From: Hymenolepis diminuta
Taxonomy: Eukaryota; Platyhelminthes; Cestoda; Cyclophyllidea; Hymenolepididae
Assembly: GCA_900708905.1 (NCBI GenBank)
Contig: CAADRB010000020.1
Coordinates: forward strand, 270,803-334,802
Reading direction: 5' to 3'
DNA length: 64,000 nt
Below are positions 42,168 through 57,100 of this stretch, one piece after another. The translations under genes were made by a program, and so were the position numbers. The notes beneath the pieces were generated by a model that worked only from the letters and a program-made list of their open reading frames with translations, did not search any database and was not told the DNA's origin. Position 1 is the stretch's first letter, and the number at the start of each line of letters is the position of its first letter.

Positions 42168-45100
42168 CTAAAATAAATTAAGCAATCAAAAATTAATTGA
42201 ATCAGCAAGGCAATTAATCGAGCAACATCATCATGATTAATAAATTTGATGTATGACCTCATTGAGGTCAAGTAAGAAAAATCGTTTTCCCAGTGACCTT
42301 GAAGTAGCAGTGCACAAGTAGACTTTGGCCCCAACAAGTTTGTAAAGGTCAAATGGTTAATCAACCGCCCTCTAATCGTTTACATGAATATACATCAGTG
42401 ACATTTCCAATAAAAACCGCAATCATCGAATGAAATTTCAGCTATTTTATGAAATTATGATCTATTCAATGTATATTTAGAGAATTTATGATTTAAAAAG
42501 GAAAACATTACTTCATCGTAATGTTTGGACCTAACATAAGCAAATAATATTTAATTTGAAATGATAATGACATATATTTAAGAAACCATTCTTCGAGAAT
42601 AGGTTTATATTGTACTCACCTCCATATATCTTCCCACAGCTACTGTACAAGTGATTGATAAAATTTCATGAATTCATAAATTTTAAATTGCATGTAGCTA
42701 AAATTTTGTTATTGTTGGTATTAGGTATTCAAATTTCCAGCCTACCATTGTTATTTGTCATTTTTATTTTCCATAGCAGGGCAAAAGATCTGCAACTTCT
42801 CATCATCTGAGCACAGAGAATAAGAAAGCAGTCCAGTATGGATTAAGGAAAGGTGGTCAGGTAGAAATAGGAATTAAAGTTAGGACCTCAAAAAAGTTTT
42901 GGTTGGTCTTTATTTCTTGAATATAATCTGCTACCTTCCAATGTCAAAATTGCAGGACTAGTCCCCTATTTTCTAGGTAAAATGACATTCCCGATGCCTA
43001 GAGATTATTGATCAATTTATTCATTGGGGTAGTTAGTCAACCGCTCTAGATGCATTCATTTCTTTTAATAGACAGCGCACCAACGGGATGGTAAGGGCTA
43101 ATTGAGGTAACTAGAGTTAAGTCCAATAATACAATTAATCAGATTAAGTTCATACTAAAATCTAAAGTTAAAATTATTATACTTCATTCAAACAAAGTAG
43201 AGTAGCAATTAAAAATATTAATTGTGAAAAGTTAAAAGTCAAGGATTTAGTTCCCTCCGTCGCCAAAATTTCAGCTCGTGTTTATATTTTGATTAATAGG
43301 AAAATTGCACTAATCTTTACCTTTTTTCCGAGAAGGGTCATATTCAAATATATATTTCTCTAGTAAAAATTTTCAAGCTTATTGATAGTAGGCGTCTTCT
43401 AGCATACTTCTAAGACAGTGTTATGCAACTCGAAACCATTCTGATGAAAGCATTATATTCTGCTCTCTCCCGGTCAGTTTTAATCAGTATGTTTGGTCAT
43501 ATATTTTACTGAATGTATTGAAGGATGAATATCTAGTTCAACTGAATTAAAGGTTATACCATATATTCAATTTGGATGGGGAGATATATGACACCCAAAC
43601 TAACATTTGCTGAGATGAAGAAACTGAAATAAGTAAACTTCGGCCACTAAATCATTGAGTTTCCTATAGTTAGATTTGCGATTGATTTTTCTTTGTCTTA
43701 ACGACCGTTATGGGTAAGAATGCTTGTGAAAATTCGGTTCAATTTGAGCTTAGCATTGGCAGTAATGGGGTAAAAATTACTCTTTTCAATAGCAAAAGTC
43801 ACTTGGCGGTGACATTACCCCGATCTCTAATGTCACAGGGCTGTTGGATAAATAATATCTAATGCGTTTGATAATGAGAAAAGGGGTGTTTGTGGCGCCT
43901 ACTTCTACATCATGAAAACCATATTTCTATAACATAGAGATTTTGCTATTTCTGCATTTTATTTTAGTATGCTCTTAACTCAGCTTGCATGTGGTGTTGA
44001 TATTGAGATTGAATCAGTCTAATGAAATATCAATCTTGAAAATAAAGCACATTTAGTATTATGGTTCAAGAATGAATCGCAATGTTCCAAATAAGATGAT
44101 TTTCAACTGAAATCTAATTAATCTTCGAGCCGACTCTTTTCCCTCAGTTTGAATTGCTTGGACGGATAAATTAATAGCATTCATGTCTGCTAATTAGGCG
44201 AATAGAGAAATTAATTGAATCAGTCAGAATTTGTGCAGACGTGTATTTTATTTCTCCTGAGTCATCAACCAATCTAACCGCATTTTTCGCATAGCATGAC
44301 GCATTCTTTATTAATACACACACTACTAAGGGCGTGGTGTTCATCACCTTTTTGTTAGTGTTTTACCCTCACCCACTTTTTTACACTCACCCTAAAAATG
44401 AAATTCCCATTGTGTTTGGGGACTTAGACGTCGGCATTTCACATTGATATGGTTTTTCAATTAATAGTTAAAATACCCACAAATTGATAACGTGTTGAAA
44501 GATAAATTTTCTAGCTGGGTTTTGTAATTTATGTTGATTAGATGCTGAGTTCCTTGGTCTGTTATATTATAAATTATAGCAATGCAAAAAAGTTTACCGT
44601 TTTTCATAGTGGAAAACCAACTAAAATCAGAAAAGTAACGGTCAATAAGGTATAAGGGGAAGGGTTAGAAAAGAGAGCATCAAATGAGTTACTTGTATTT
44701 ATTTTCCGATTCGGGTTATAGAACATTCATCTAATGAGCAGTCCATGCTTCACTTTCCAGATTTATCTCCACATTTACTAAACAAATTCTTATCTACAAT
44801 GTCCACTCATTATTGATCGGTCTTGCCGCTTCACTTCATTTCTTATTTCAAAGGCCGAAAAAGCAGGATGATCTTACATGACCTGAATATTGTAGAGCTC
44901 ACAGAGCATTGTTCACTCATTGAATTACCAATTTTAATATCAACATAGGAATGTATGGATATCTGTATAAGAGCTGGAAAATGCTGAATTTTGCTGATAG
45001 GTGATAAATTTGAATGAAGTATTCTACTTTTAGGAGAGCTGCGCAAAGAGACAGCAACCGAAATATAATTCACGAAATAGAAATAACTGACGATCAATTA

Positions 45101-48100
45101 AAAAATTCTGAAAAAGGAAGCAAAATCTATTTAAAATGAGAGCTTATTTTAAGAATTAAGAATGAGTGATATGGACAATTTCATATTTCACTCACTTTTT
45201 TAATCCTAAGCTAAATGTCTCCATTAGAATATACTATTTTCGGCAATACAAAAAGAAATAAAAGCTAATATATTTAAAAATAATTAGGGAAAGATGAAAC
45301 TTGTCGACACAGTACTTTAGTATTCATTTATCCGTTTTCATATTATCCTAAGTTAGAATTGAGGATTAGATGAAGTCAAACTGAAGTCAATCTGTATTTA
45401 GATATGCAAAAGCAAATATGTTTTTTAATTTTGAAAGTGATGGTCTTGTCATGTTGAAATAATTATGGACTTGTCAATCATCATTTGTCAAGTCTGAAAC
45501 AAAAGAAGAAGGGGAGGGTGAGAATAGCAACGAACTACAGAAGACCTCTTCTCAATTACTTTCAGACCATTGACTTAAGTGGAGCACTTCATTAAATTGT
45601 CTGTACCTTTTAGAAAAAGTGGAGTGGCCTCATTTATAGCAGGACTAATTGATAAAATATTTGAAAATTTTGAATTTTTTAAATTAATTCAATACATTTA
45701 TCGTTCTCAAATAAAATGTATTTTAATGATTTAAAATCATTTCTTTGTTTTTTAGGCATAAATTTCAAAGAAAGCCAATTCTTGCTTTTAAAATGGTGAA
45801 GTCATTGAATAGTGAACCAACACTTATTCATTAATTAATAAATAATTTTAACCCATTAACATTTTTAAAAAATTAGCTGATTTCGGTTGGAAATTAGCCG
45901 ATCAACCTACCACATCGCGATAAGATTATATTGCACGAATGTTCATTTTCTTCATTTTTTCAGAGTTATTTAATGTGATTAGGAATTGAAGATTAAAGGC
46001 AAGAATTCATTAATCTATTATCTGACATCGTATAAATATAAACAATATCGAATTGGACCTTTAGATGGTCGATAATTGAATAGAAAAAAAGGAGCAGATG
46101 ACAGATATTATACTGCTGCTTTGGCTATATGCAAAATTGTAGAATTAAAATTTTTATTAGTAAAATATCCTTATTGAATGACATTATGGATTGATAAATA
46201 ATGTTAAACTTGTTTTTTATTTGCATATGATCATTACCACAAATGAAAATGACCTATTAGGGAATGAAGATAAGAATTCTTACACATTACTTTCAGGTAA
46301 TAGTAATACCAACCATTTACATAAGTTATACATAGATAAATAAATATCACACCTTATTAAAAAACCTCCTTTCATTGGTGAATAACTGATGGACATTTAA
46401 ACGATTGCTTACGAATTTCATTCCAATAACGTGCAGATTATAGATGAATGGAATGTGATATAAACGTTTCCTTTTCCTATCAAAACTGGCGTCTTCGATT
46501 TCTCCTTAGAATAAAGACCTTAAGGAGAAATCGTTACTGAAACCAAAGAAGAATCTTACTTTAAGGTTAGAGATGTACAAATGCAATTTTTTTCTCTCGT
46601 CTCAGTTAGGCTAACATTTCATCGACTTAACGATTTCCCATTGTTTGATAATGACCAGTCGCACTGGATGATACTAATCAAAAGAGTTTCTCTTCATCTT
46701 GCTGAAAAAAACTGCATACTTCTAGGTTCAAATATTAAATGCAAAGTAGATGTACAACTTTTCAAATATTAGCTTAAGTGGATACTTCGAGCATTCGCAA
46801 CATACTGCTTTTTTACTGAAGACTGCAGATTTATCAGACTGTGATCAAAATGGTAGAGTACGGGAAGAGGTTTACTAAAATATCAGGCCCCTCATATGTG
46901 ACCATTTGTCAATTTTTACGCCAGACACTCTCAAACATAAATCCAGTTATCCACACACAACCAGCTAACTGTGTCATTTTCGGTGATCAAATGTTGAGAT
47001 TTGTATTACATTCCCCTCACAATAGATAAATATACACAGAGTGGAAAAATGAAAATTTACATCACTTCGGAATTCATTTTAGAACTTGTGAGTTTGACCT
47101 TTTCAGGGTAGTTTTCGACGGTCTTGGCGTCGAAGGGGGCATGTGTTTATGCAGTGAATCTTCACTATCTTTGCACCCGAATAACTGGTTTCTGAAATTT
47201 TTGGCGTCCCGAAAATTTGACATGTTTCTGAATATTTCAGTCCTCGAGTATTTTTAAGGGATGGTGCTTTTAATTCACCCTGTTCTACTTTCAAAGACTC
47301 TCACAGTCAAAACATAACTAAATACCTATGAATCTTCCCAGGAATTAGGAGATAGTAACCTCACGACAAGTATCCACTAACTAAGAGGGCTAATTGATAT
47401 ATTTACTAGGGATTCGTTCTGCACTACAAGATCATTTGACAATGATGAATATGTGAAATTATCTTTTTCTGAAAGAAAAAATCGTTTGAGAATATTCTGG
47501 AACTTTGAATAGACTCGGAAGAAGGAAAATTATTAGAAGGTACATTTGTTTAAAGAGTTTTGAATACGAAGGAAATTATTTGTTTCACGATTAGCCAGAG
47601 ATTGAAGCGGTTTCGAGAGCGTGTCCAGGCAAAAGCATGGAAATCCAGGAATCGGTTATCCAGCACAAGGTGGATGAAGTCTATAAAGTTCTTTTAATTT
47701 TAACTATGATATTTAATTTGACTTCCAACAAATCCGCTGAATACAATTGGTTTAAATTTTTGTTTGTGCAAATTTACAGGCAAATTAATACTTTCAATGA
47801 AAGAGCATTTGATAAATTCAAATTTGAAAAAAACAGGTTGCTTGCATAGAATTGACATCTTTTTTATTCGATAAACAGCTGACGTATTAAAATTATCTAC
47901 TTAAACAAGTAATGCCATTTACTGACTTTGATTGCAATTTTAGTCTATTTCCGAAAGACTTTTGAGATGATTCCATTCAGGTTTGAAGGTTAAAAACGAA
48001 CTAAATTAGTAGATGTCCTAATTAGAGAAAACCCTAACATATGCCTGCTTTCTAAATAAGCCCAGCGTTATTAGTTAAAAGTAACTGATCGGTTGCCTGT

Positions 48101-51100
48101 AAGGAAAAAAGCTACCACCAAGGTATCGTGAAAGTAATCTCATCCATGAACCAGGAGTAGATTCGTGAAATTTGAAAATGGGCGTGAAAAAAATGAATAG
48201 TACTCCTCAAAGGAACATGAATATCCTAGTACTTCCATAATACAAACAGATTAAGACTTTAATACTCTGCCTTCATTACCTGCTTCTTCCTGATCCCTTT
48301 TCCGCCTATTTAGATGCCTTCTCATCACAGAAACTTGAAAAAGGGTGATCGATAAATATACAGTCAGTAACTATCCATTAAGTGAATTAAGCGATCACAT
48401 TAGTCCACCAGAGAGCTGTCAGTTTGAAGATTTCTCGATCAGAGGGGCTCCAGTATATCTTCTCAATGATCAAAATGGTAGCAAAAAAAACACTCTTCTT
48501 CAACAGATTATTTTGTCAAAAGTATTAAAAAATACAGCGTTACTGTAAATTTTTATTTAACTCGCCGAATACTTTAAAATTCGGCCAGGCGTAATAACTG
48601 CGCTTTATGAACTTTCCATTTTGAACTTCATTACTTCCTTTCGCTCTGTTCCCATTGCCAATAAATAAGAAAGCATAAAATGGAGCTTTTATTCGAAAAA
48701 TTCATTTAATTATATTACCTGTTTATTTTTATAACCCTATCTTTTTTCTGAACATAAATCCTTCATAAAACTAAAGAAGTGCTGCTGAAAACGAAAAAAG
48801 GGTAAAATGTTTTTCTTGATATTATAGGCGTCAATTCCTGTCACTTATTAAGGTTTTCATCTATAAATACGCTTATACTTCGATAAATAGGAAAGAGATT
48901 GGTACTTCGATAATTGCACTTTAAGTGCAAGGGAAACATAATAATAAAATTAGTCTTGTATTTAAAATTATTTAAATGTATTTTTGTGGAATAATTATTG
49001 ATATATTAATTATGACGAGCGTGAAATCGATTTAAATTGCTGGATAACTTTCTCAATTTTATTAGTTAATGTTGATCTACAGCAGTTTGGTTCCTGATCA
49101 ATTTTCCAATCAGAGGAACATTTAAGTCAAAATCTTTTACATCAAGATAAATAACAGAAAAATCATTCCTTCAATGAAATCTCTATTTAATAAATATTTA
49201 TTAATTCCCAGCTGTTCAAAACTGATCGGTTAAAGTTCGCATCAAAGTTACGAATTAAGTAGGAAAATGCAGTATAGTAAGAGAAGGATGGCATTGAAAT
49301 ATTTGAATCCAGAAAAGTGAAGACTAAGTGACTAAGAAATTCCTGTTTTTATATGTTTAAGACATTTAAGCACACTTATAGCTTATTTTAAGGTCGTCGG
49401 ATGAAAAATTTTCCTGGATGTAAATATGCATCTTCAATCACATGTATTCCTATTTCAAAAGTTAGTTTTGATTAATTTTTATCCAAGGTAATTGAAATGT
49501 AACTCCCTTTAAAGATATGTAGACATTTAAATTTTCGGAGAGCCAAGAATTTTTATATAAAGCTCAATGCACAGCTGCTGTAATAGTGTCCCGAGTGCTT
49601 TAAGAAACTGCAGACGAATGCTTATGTACAATTCAAATTTTCTGTAAATGGATGGTCATTTATTTTCCTATGATACCGGGAAATATCGAAAAAGAAATAG
49701 CTTACTAATTCAATTGCATATACAGAAGTGGATCAACTGATTTACTTCTTAACATTTATTCTTCTTTTGATTACCTCGATGATGAACGTAGATACTACCT
49801 CATTGCAAGAAGGGAGAAGGATGAAAATGAAAGGCTATTTTATAAGTTACCTCCAATAATGTCAAACGACAATGCATTCATTAAATCACGTTGAACCAAA
49901 CCGTCCACACCCAAAGGAGGAAAAAATACTCAGTGTGTATCACAATCTAAGGTAATTGGTTATCTATTTGTGGCAGTTATTATCATTATGACCATGGTCA
50001 CGGTATACCTGGGTGTGGTTTTTGGATTGTATGTTGCGAATTCAAACTTTTCGCTTCTGATTAGGACAATAGGAACCGTGAGTCATTTCGAATTTATTAT
50101 TTCTAACTCTTCCTACCAAACTTGTCATCTGGAAAGTGGCTTTTTGTTCTTCCCATTTCACCCATAAAAAATGATTCCACTCCATTTTAGGATTACAGAA
50201 CAAAAATTATTTGTTATTTTTTGCTTTCGTTGGTTAAAATGAAGAAAAAAACTAGCTACCAAATGATGGTAGTTACCTATGAAAATGGGATAGCCGATGA
50301 GAAGGTTTTGGTTTTAGTTTTTATTTGTTGAGATTGTTATCAACACCTGAGTCACCCAGTGTTAGAAGCCCACCCAGAGCTTCAAGAGCAACTTTTTCAG
50401 AAGAATAGAAAACGAAGCCATTAAATTCTTTTCCATACGGGATAAAAGTTGTCTGGCAACAAGTGTAATTCTGTCACAGACTATTTACTAAATTTTCGTA
50501 TCAAAGATCCTCTGTAGTCCCACTTGCGATCGATACCTATTTGTCACAAAACCGTCATGATTTAGGGAATGTGAAGCATTTTATTTAGTTGGAGCGCAGT
50601 TTCGAAAGAGATTGTGTGAAAATTGCATCTGACCTCGATTTTCAGGAGCGACGTTCTGTACTTGTCTGTATTTTTTAATTCCGCAATCTCTAAACCAATT
50701 CATATCTGTCCGCCAGCAGTAGAAAATATACATCTGGAATCAAGCAAGTTAAAAAAATATATGGTGGAGCCATTTCCGTCCTTAGGGTTACTACATTGTT
50801 GGTTTATATAAACTAAGATTTGCAGTTGAAACTTTTCAATAAAATGCATCTTAATATAAAGAAAAAAACTAAAATTTTAATTTTAAAGCCAATTGAAAGA
50901 AAAAGCTTCTCAGCACTTCCACATCTCCGATTCCCATTAATCAAGAAACTCACATTTGACTAGTCATTCTTTGGCCAGCGCTAACCACCAATATTAATGA
51001 CTCTAATCTCTGGATACGCGAAGATGGTTCTCTAACCATGTCGCCACTTTGTCATTGACATAAGATTCCAATTTCCATGTTCAGTCTTAGTGTTAAAATA

Positions 51101-54100
51101 ACCAAAACCGATTTTGCTAAACATTTAATAAAAATAACTTGCAACTGGTGAAGTTGATATCAATAACAGTTGTAATACCTGCTGTTCATTTATTCTCCCA
51201 AAAAATGAAGAATTTTCCCACTAGAAATCATGTATAAATGCTAAGCATATTGACACTTCAATTAAATCAAATTGGGATTCTTAGAATTAAGAATCGCAAT
51301 ACGTCAAGTGAACGATAATTAAATAAATTAATTTGCAAAATACCAGGCCCTTGGAGGTGTAAATTTACGCTCAATAATGACTTATTGGTTATGAATTCGT
51401 AAACAAAAGGGAGTTATTGAGCTCTAGCATAAATTATGAACTGTAGTACTTATGTGAATTATTTCATTTCCGGTATTTGTATATAACTGATTGGTTTGAA
51501 ATCATTTGGAAACTAACTGTTTGGACACCAAACAGTTGGAATTAAGGTTTATTTAAAAACTTATCAAGACAAAATTTAACGCTTTAAATCTGCAACACAT
51601 GAGGAAGCAAAAACAAATGTTTAAAATTTTCAGCAATCTAATCCAGTGCTTGCACAGTAAGTAAGGAGTAAAAATTTATATTAGAATGCTATATGTTCAT
51701 TTGACTTATTGTAATAATATATACACGACGGTATTTATAAAAGTATAAACGAAAGTTAATTGAAATGCAGGCACAGTATAATTGATTATAATCGAAATAC
51801 CAGAAGAAATACGCATTCAAAGGAAGCCTCAGTTGTATAAAAATTAACTTGTTTTAAAATTTCCGCAACAGAATTCTTAATATAGAAACTAACTTACGAA
51901 TACAAATAAAAATAGCTTGATATTTCACCAAAACATTCAGCTTAATGGTAAAATTGCTAATCTTAAATCCTGGGATTTAGAAAAATGTTTGCTTCATTTC
52001 AAAAAACTGATTCATTATTAATATTTATAAAATGGGGATACAAAGTTCTAAATTATAATAATTATCTTTATTTAGAAAGGTGGCATACATTTTAATGGCC
52101 AGATAAAGGGGTGTAGACCTTTAAAGGTCACAACATTAGGGAAAGCGTCAGGGAATTTGGTCTGTAATGGTCGGAAGTTTCCTCTGTTTACCCCCAAATT
52201 CAAATTAAGGAAGGTGTGAAGGTATATTTTTTCTCTTCTTTCATTACGTCCTTGCATTATTCGCTAATCTGTGTATTTGTTAAGTTCATCCATATGCGAT
52301 CTTCAAAATTTAATACAAATCACCTCGAAAGCTTATCGGTGTTAGACTGGCGGTGCATTTAAACCAGGATTTCAATCTTAAGTTCATAAACCAAAATTTG
52401 TGTTTATTTTCTATGACTTTTAAGGTTTTGGATAAGGTATTGAGTTTGTTTAATGGTCAAACCTTTAAAATTTTAAATGACTTTAGGTTCTGATTTTGCA
52501 AACGAAAAAACTGGATATTTTTAGCTTTTTGACTCATGTTAACTTATATAGACATATATTCTGTGAATTTAAAGTTCACAAACTTGTTAAGCCTTTTTTA
52601 AAAAATGCTAACAGCATAATCAGCCAATTTTGTCAATCATTCACATCACTGAATGCTCGCCGACGAGTATTGATCTCGTGACTGCTGAATTATGATGATC
52701 ACTGAACCATCGGTCGCTATTGAAAAGCACATCTTTACTATTCTGATGACAGGATCACTTAATTATTATCCACACCACTGATACACAAATAACTTCCTTC
52801 CGCCAAAATATCCCGACCATAATTGTCCTTAAATTAATTTAATCACCGAGATAAAATTTTTCTCCTCTTTCCTCTCTGTGGCCATCTTCCATACAAACCG
52901 CAGAACTTACATGTAGCCCAAATAAGGAGGCGTCAACCCAGAAAAATGCCAGTTCAAAAAGAGGGGCCAAAGGGACAGCAAAGCGGCCACTACTGAGACT
53001 TGGGAAAATGAGAAAGGAAGTGGAAAAGGAGGGGAGAACCGTTTCAAGATTTCGAAAAACTGATAGCTCCATTTTATTGCCACTAAATTTCCGACTAATT
53101 GTTGGCGAATACCCCCTACCGAATCGAATTCTTTCATATTTTGAAGGTTATTCAGCATGGACAAATTTGAAAGTCTAAATTGGGCAACAAAAATACTAAT
53201 TATTCATTTATTTGAACGTAAACGTTATGCAGGACATAGAAGTGAACTGATATTGGTTAACAGAAAGCTTGGTAAATGATAAGGGGGGGAGGAGAAAGTG
53301 CCGGAAACCAAAGAATCCTGTCTTATGTGATTTTTAGATTCTGTTTGTATAACATTTATTTAAGATTTATCAAGGGTGATACTTTCTTTCGTTGTTAAAA
53401 CCCCTTGGATCAGAAGAACACTGCATTCATCATATTTGGCAATGCTGATCTGTTTATACTTCTGCAATCCATTGGTCTTCAGGAAGTGATTCACGACTTA
53501 ATCATCTACACGCGTGGCCGCGATTAGTTTGAATTAGCTAAATGTGAATGAGATTGATGATCAGAGACAGTGCAACCGTAAACAACAACAAGAACTTGTA
53601 AAGATGGGCACCATTCTAGCAAGTAAATCAGAGAATTTCGATTGTGTTATTCCGTAAATAATTTTATTTAGCCGCTCATAAAAATAAAGACTTAAAATTT
53701 TAAATGGAACCCTTACTTGTATTAGCACGAACATTATGTGGTATTTAGTAGTAAAGGTGAAATGGAAGTAAGCATTGATAATTTTTAGTTATGAAAAGGG
53801 TAAACAATAGATTATTTTAAAAAATAAATGATTGAATCATATAAGTGGGCAAGTGGGATAAACAATCTAAAATATTATACGCAGAATACATTAGACCAAA
53901 TCGAACTAAAACTTTTTCCTGGCCAAAAACATAACACAATTTTTCATATTATTTTTTTGTCGTCAGGACTCTTCGGCTGTCACTTCTACTACGTAGCAGT
54001 TGCAATTGTGTTAACTAAAATCGAATTTATGCGTAAGCTAAAAATGAGTGCTATTGATCCTGGCAATACAAACAAGTAAAATGTTTCATCACGAAAAAGC

Positions 54101-57100
54101 ATCTAGCATCGGGGTGTCAGTAAAGGAGTCCAGAGAAGTAGAAGTGAAAGTCTAGGCTCCATAGAAAGTTTATTTCAACTGAGTTTGAATTTTATCAGGT
54201 TATTCACTTATATTTAACGGTTATAGTCCACTTTATTATGACATAAGGCCTCAAAACAAAGAGTCAGAATACGACGCCTAAGTTCTTAAATGGGTTCTTG
54301 TTCGGACTGTTTCGGACTCATTGATTCATAAATTGAATCAAGTGGTTATTCATGCCATCTCGAAAAGCCTCCTTTTTAATTTCCCAAGATAAACAAACTT
54401 AAACTATCTTTTCATGCCTAACACACGCCCTGTGTTAATGTGCATTTGTGCATTCAGTATTTTGAAGAGGCTGAGTACATGACCAAATGTGTTTATCGCA
54501 AATAGATGATGAACACAAAGTTGTTTATATCAAGATGAAAATATAACTGTAAAATTATTAAATATTTTTCCTTGCCGAAATAAATATTTATTTTATATTG
54601 AAAATAGAGCTTATCCCTTAAATTATTTGTGTGAACTAATATGAATTACGTTATATTACACTTATTTCTTCCTGAAATGTAATAATTTTTTCAATGAAGA
54701 CGAGAACTTGTGTTTTAACATCTTTTCAAGCTGGAATTTCGGCCGAGAAGCAGAACTGCTGTAAATCTCTCCTAAAACGAAATTTCAAAATATCAATGTA
54801 CTCAGAATAACTAATTGCTCAATAAGCTCATCAATTACACTGATTTCAGTCCTTGGAATACAAATGGATGAAAATGAACTGAATTCCAATATCTCTCATC
54901 TGAAAATGTCTTAAAGTGATTTATTTTACTTCAACCCTATTCATTTTGCCAGTCGCATTTTACCTGTTTTATTTTTACATTCAACAGATTTTATTTGTTT
55001 AATTCATGAAATTGGATAACTGTCGTGGAGACCTACCATAGATGCATTTTCTTATATTTGATGGAATTGCCAATTATACTTATCTAGTGGCATATAACAT
55101 AACTAGTTCTTTATGTTGTTTATCAAGTTGTTCCACTTATTCACCTCCTGCTTACTGAACTTTCCTCTATACTACAGTGCGTTTGCATTTCTTGTACCTT
55201 CCTAATGAAAATTTACGTCATAATTCTGTCGGGTTTAAGATGATATCCTGGAAGGCAGAAGTAAAATATCTTTGCAAACTTTCTCTTCTAATTTGGTTTC
55301 CCCTAGCTATAAATGCCTATTCCAATAAACCAGTGTAGGTCTGCAGCAGATTTCAATTAGGGATTCTAATTGCCCGAAAAATAGAGGTGATACTCGTGAA
55401 CGATATGCCCAAAACCGTTTACCATTTCTAATAAAAGCTTTCAACTTTTTTCCTGGACAAATTACCAAAATTTTGCACCTCAAATAATAGCCGAAGTTTT
55501 AAACACACTCTTTTATTTGTTATAGAATGTTGTTTAATCTTTGCAATGTGAAAGTCCTAGTGTTTACTCATCACCTGTTTGAATGCGAAATTCGTTTGAA
55601 AGCTTTTTCCCCTTAGGAAAGTGATTTTTCCCTGAAGAAGAGGAAGACAAAAATCACCACAAAATGGTGAATTTACGCCTTTCCCTAGGTAAAACATCTT
55701 ACTCATGTTACGACCGGTGTTCACAGTTTCAATTCACCCTTCCCTTTGTGACTTTTTTACTGTCCAACAATTCTTTCTTTTTTGCCTATCTTCATCTTGA
55801 GGAGGATTTCTGCCTTTGAAGAAACAACCAATGCACTTACATTCTGACTAAAGAGCGTTATTTTTAAGTTGAAATGGTCTATTTTAAGTCAACCCCCTAA
55901 ACTAATGGCTTAAATCTATGATGCTCCGACATTCATTTATTCCAATGTTCTCTAATGTCTCCGAAATAAATATCTAACAATTTTATATTCATACAATTTC
56001 ATGAAAAAGACAAGGTTATTTTATCGTCATTCAGCATACAAGTATAAACGTTGCAAGATTTCGTATGCTAAGAAGGCATTTCAGCACAACGTAAGATTTA
56101 TTTAGAGGACTTATTACTGGTGGAATTTATTTCCAACAGAAGAATTGAACTAAACTGCATTGTTTTTCCTAGAGTCACATCAGGATCACAACCAACTCCA
56201 TAAAAGTCGTCCAAAGAAGAATTTTATTGGGAGTCATATATTAGATTTCACTTTTATTGACCTTTGGGCGATGTGGTTTAGATGGTGACTTTTCAAGGCA
56301 TAAATTTATTCTATCCGTTAAGACTGAATTAAGATTCGTTTCATTGATAATGTCCTAGAAACAGTGTTACGATCATCATTTTATTTTCGTTATTAAATTA
56401 GTTTGTACAAGAATGTCCAGTACTCATTGATTCAAGTACTTGTATCATCTTGAGCAATATGATTTGAAATATGATAAGGTTTCAGAATAACTAGAAGATC
56501 CAACTCTGTATTATTTATACCGGAAGCTAATAATGAATTATGAAATTGAGATAAAATGCTGTCAACAATATACATAAAGTGGAGTTCTTTTGATATCTTT
56601 TTTATGTTCTCTACTTCACTTTATATTCACCCCCTATTTCCTCATCTAAATATTTTCCTCATTCTAATTCGTGCTTTAAATTCTTCATAGTAATTAAATT
56701 AAAATTCAAAACTTCAAACGCCAAACCAAATTTAGTTTTAATTAAAAATTAATAATAATGCTAATCATACACAAATGCTTAAACATACTTTTCATCCAGC
56801 AAAAAGTGAAAATGACAGTAGAGACCGACGTCAATTTTCGCCTGTCCGTGAAGTTTTGATCACTTGCATTTACAAGATCGACAGTAGCTGAACTAACTTT
56901 TAGAAATACGTGATTGTCATTGTATGGACCATATATATTATCAAGAGAGAAAAGTGGCACTGCGTGTCAAACAGGATAATTTTCCTCTTTCGTGAAAGTG
57001 AAACGACGTCTCTTATAAATAACGACATCAACAATAATCCATTAAGGGGCTAAATTGGTGCACCTAGAGAATGTAAATAAAAGGGAGCTTGATTCAAGAC

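Noticed and set aside
44843..45097. Minus-strand 84-codon open frame
   Set aside because: Low-complexity composition, no motif and no partner exon.
52839..53164. GC-richer block with two overlapping minus-strand open frames
   Set aside because: Neither frame shows a known domain. It is more likely an unclassified repeat than a gene.
56742..56960. Minus-strand open frame with a plausible-looking middle
   Set aside because: No family recognised, does not match GluN1, and lies in very AT-rich sequence where such lengths arise by chance.
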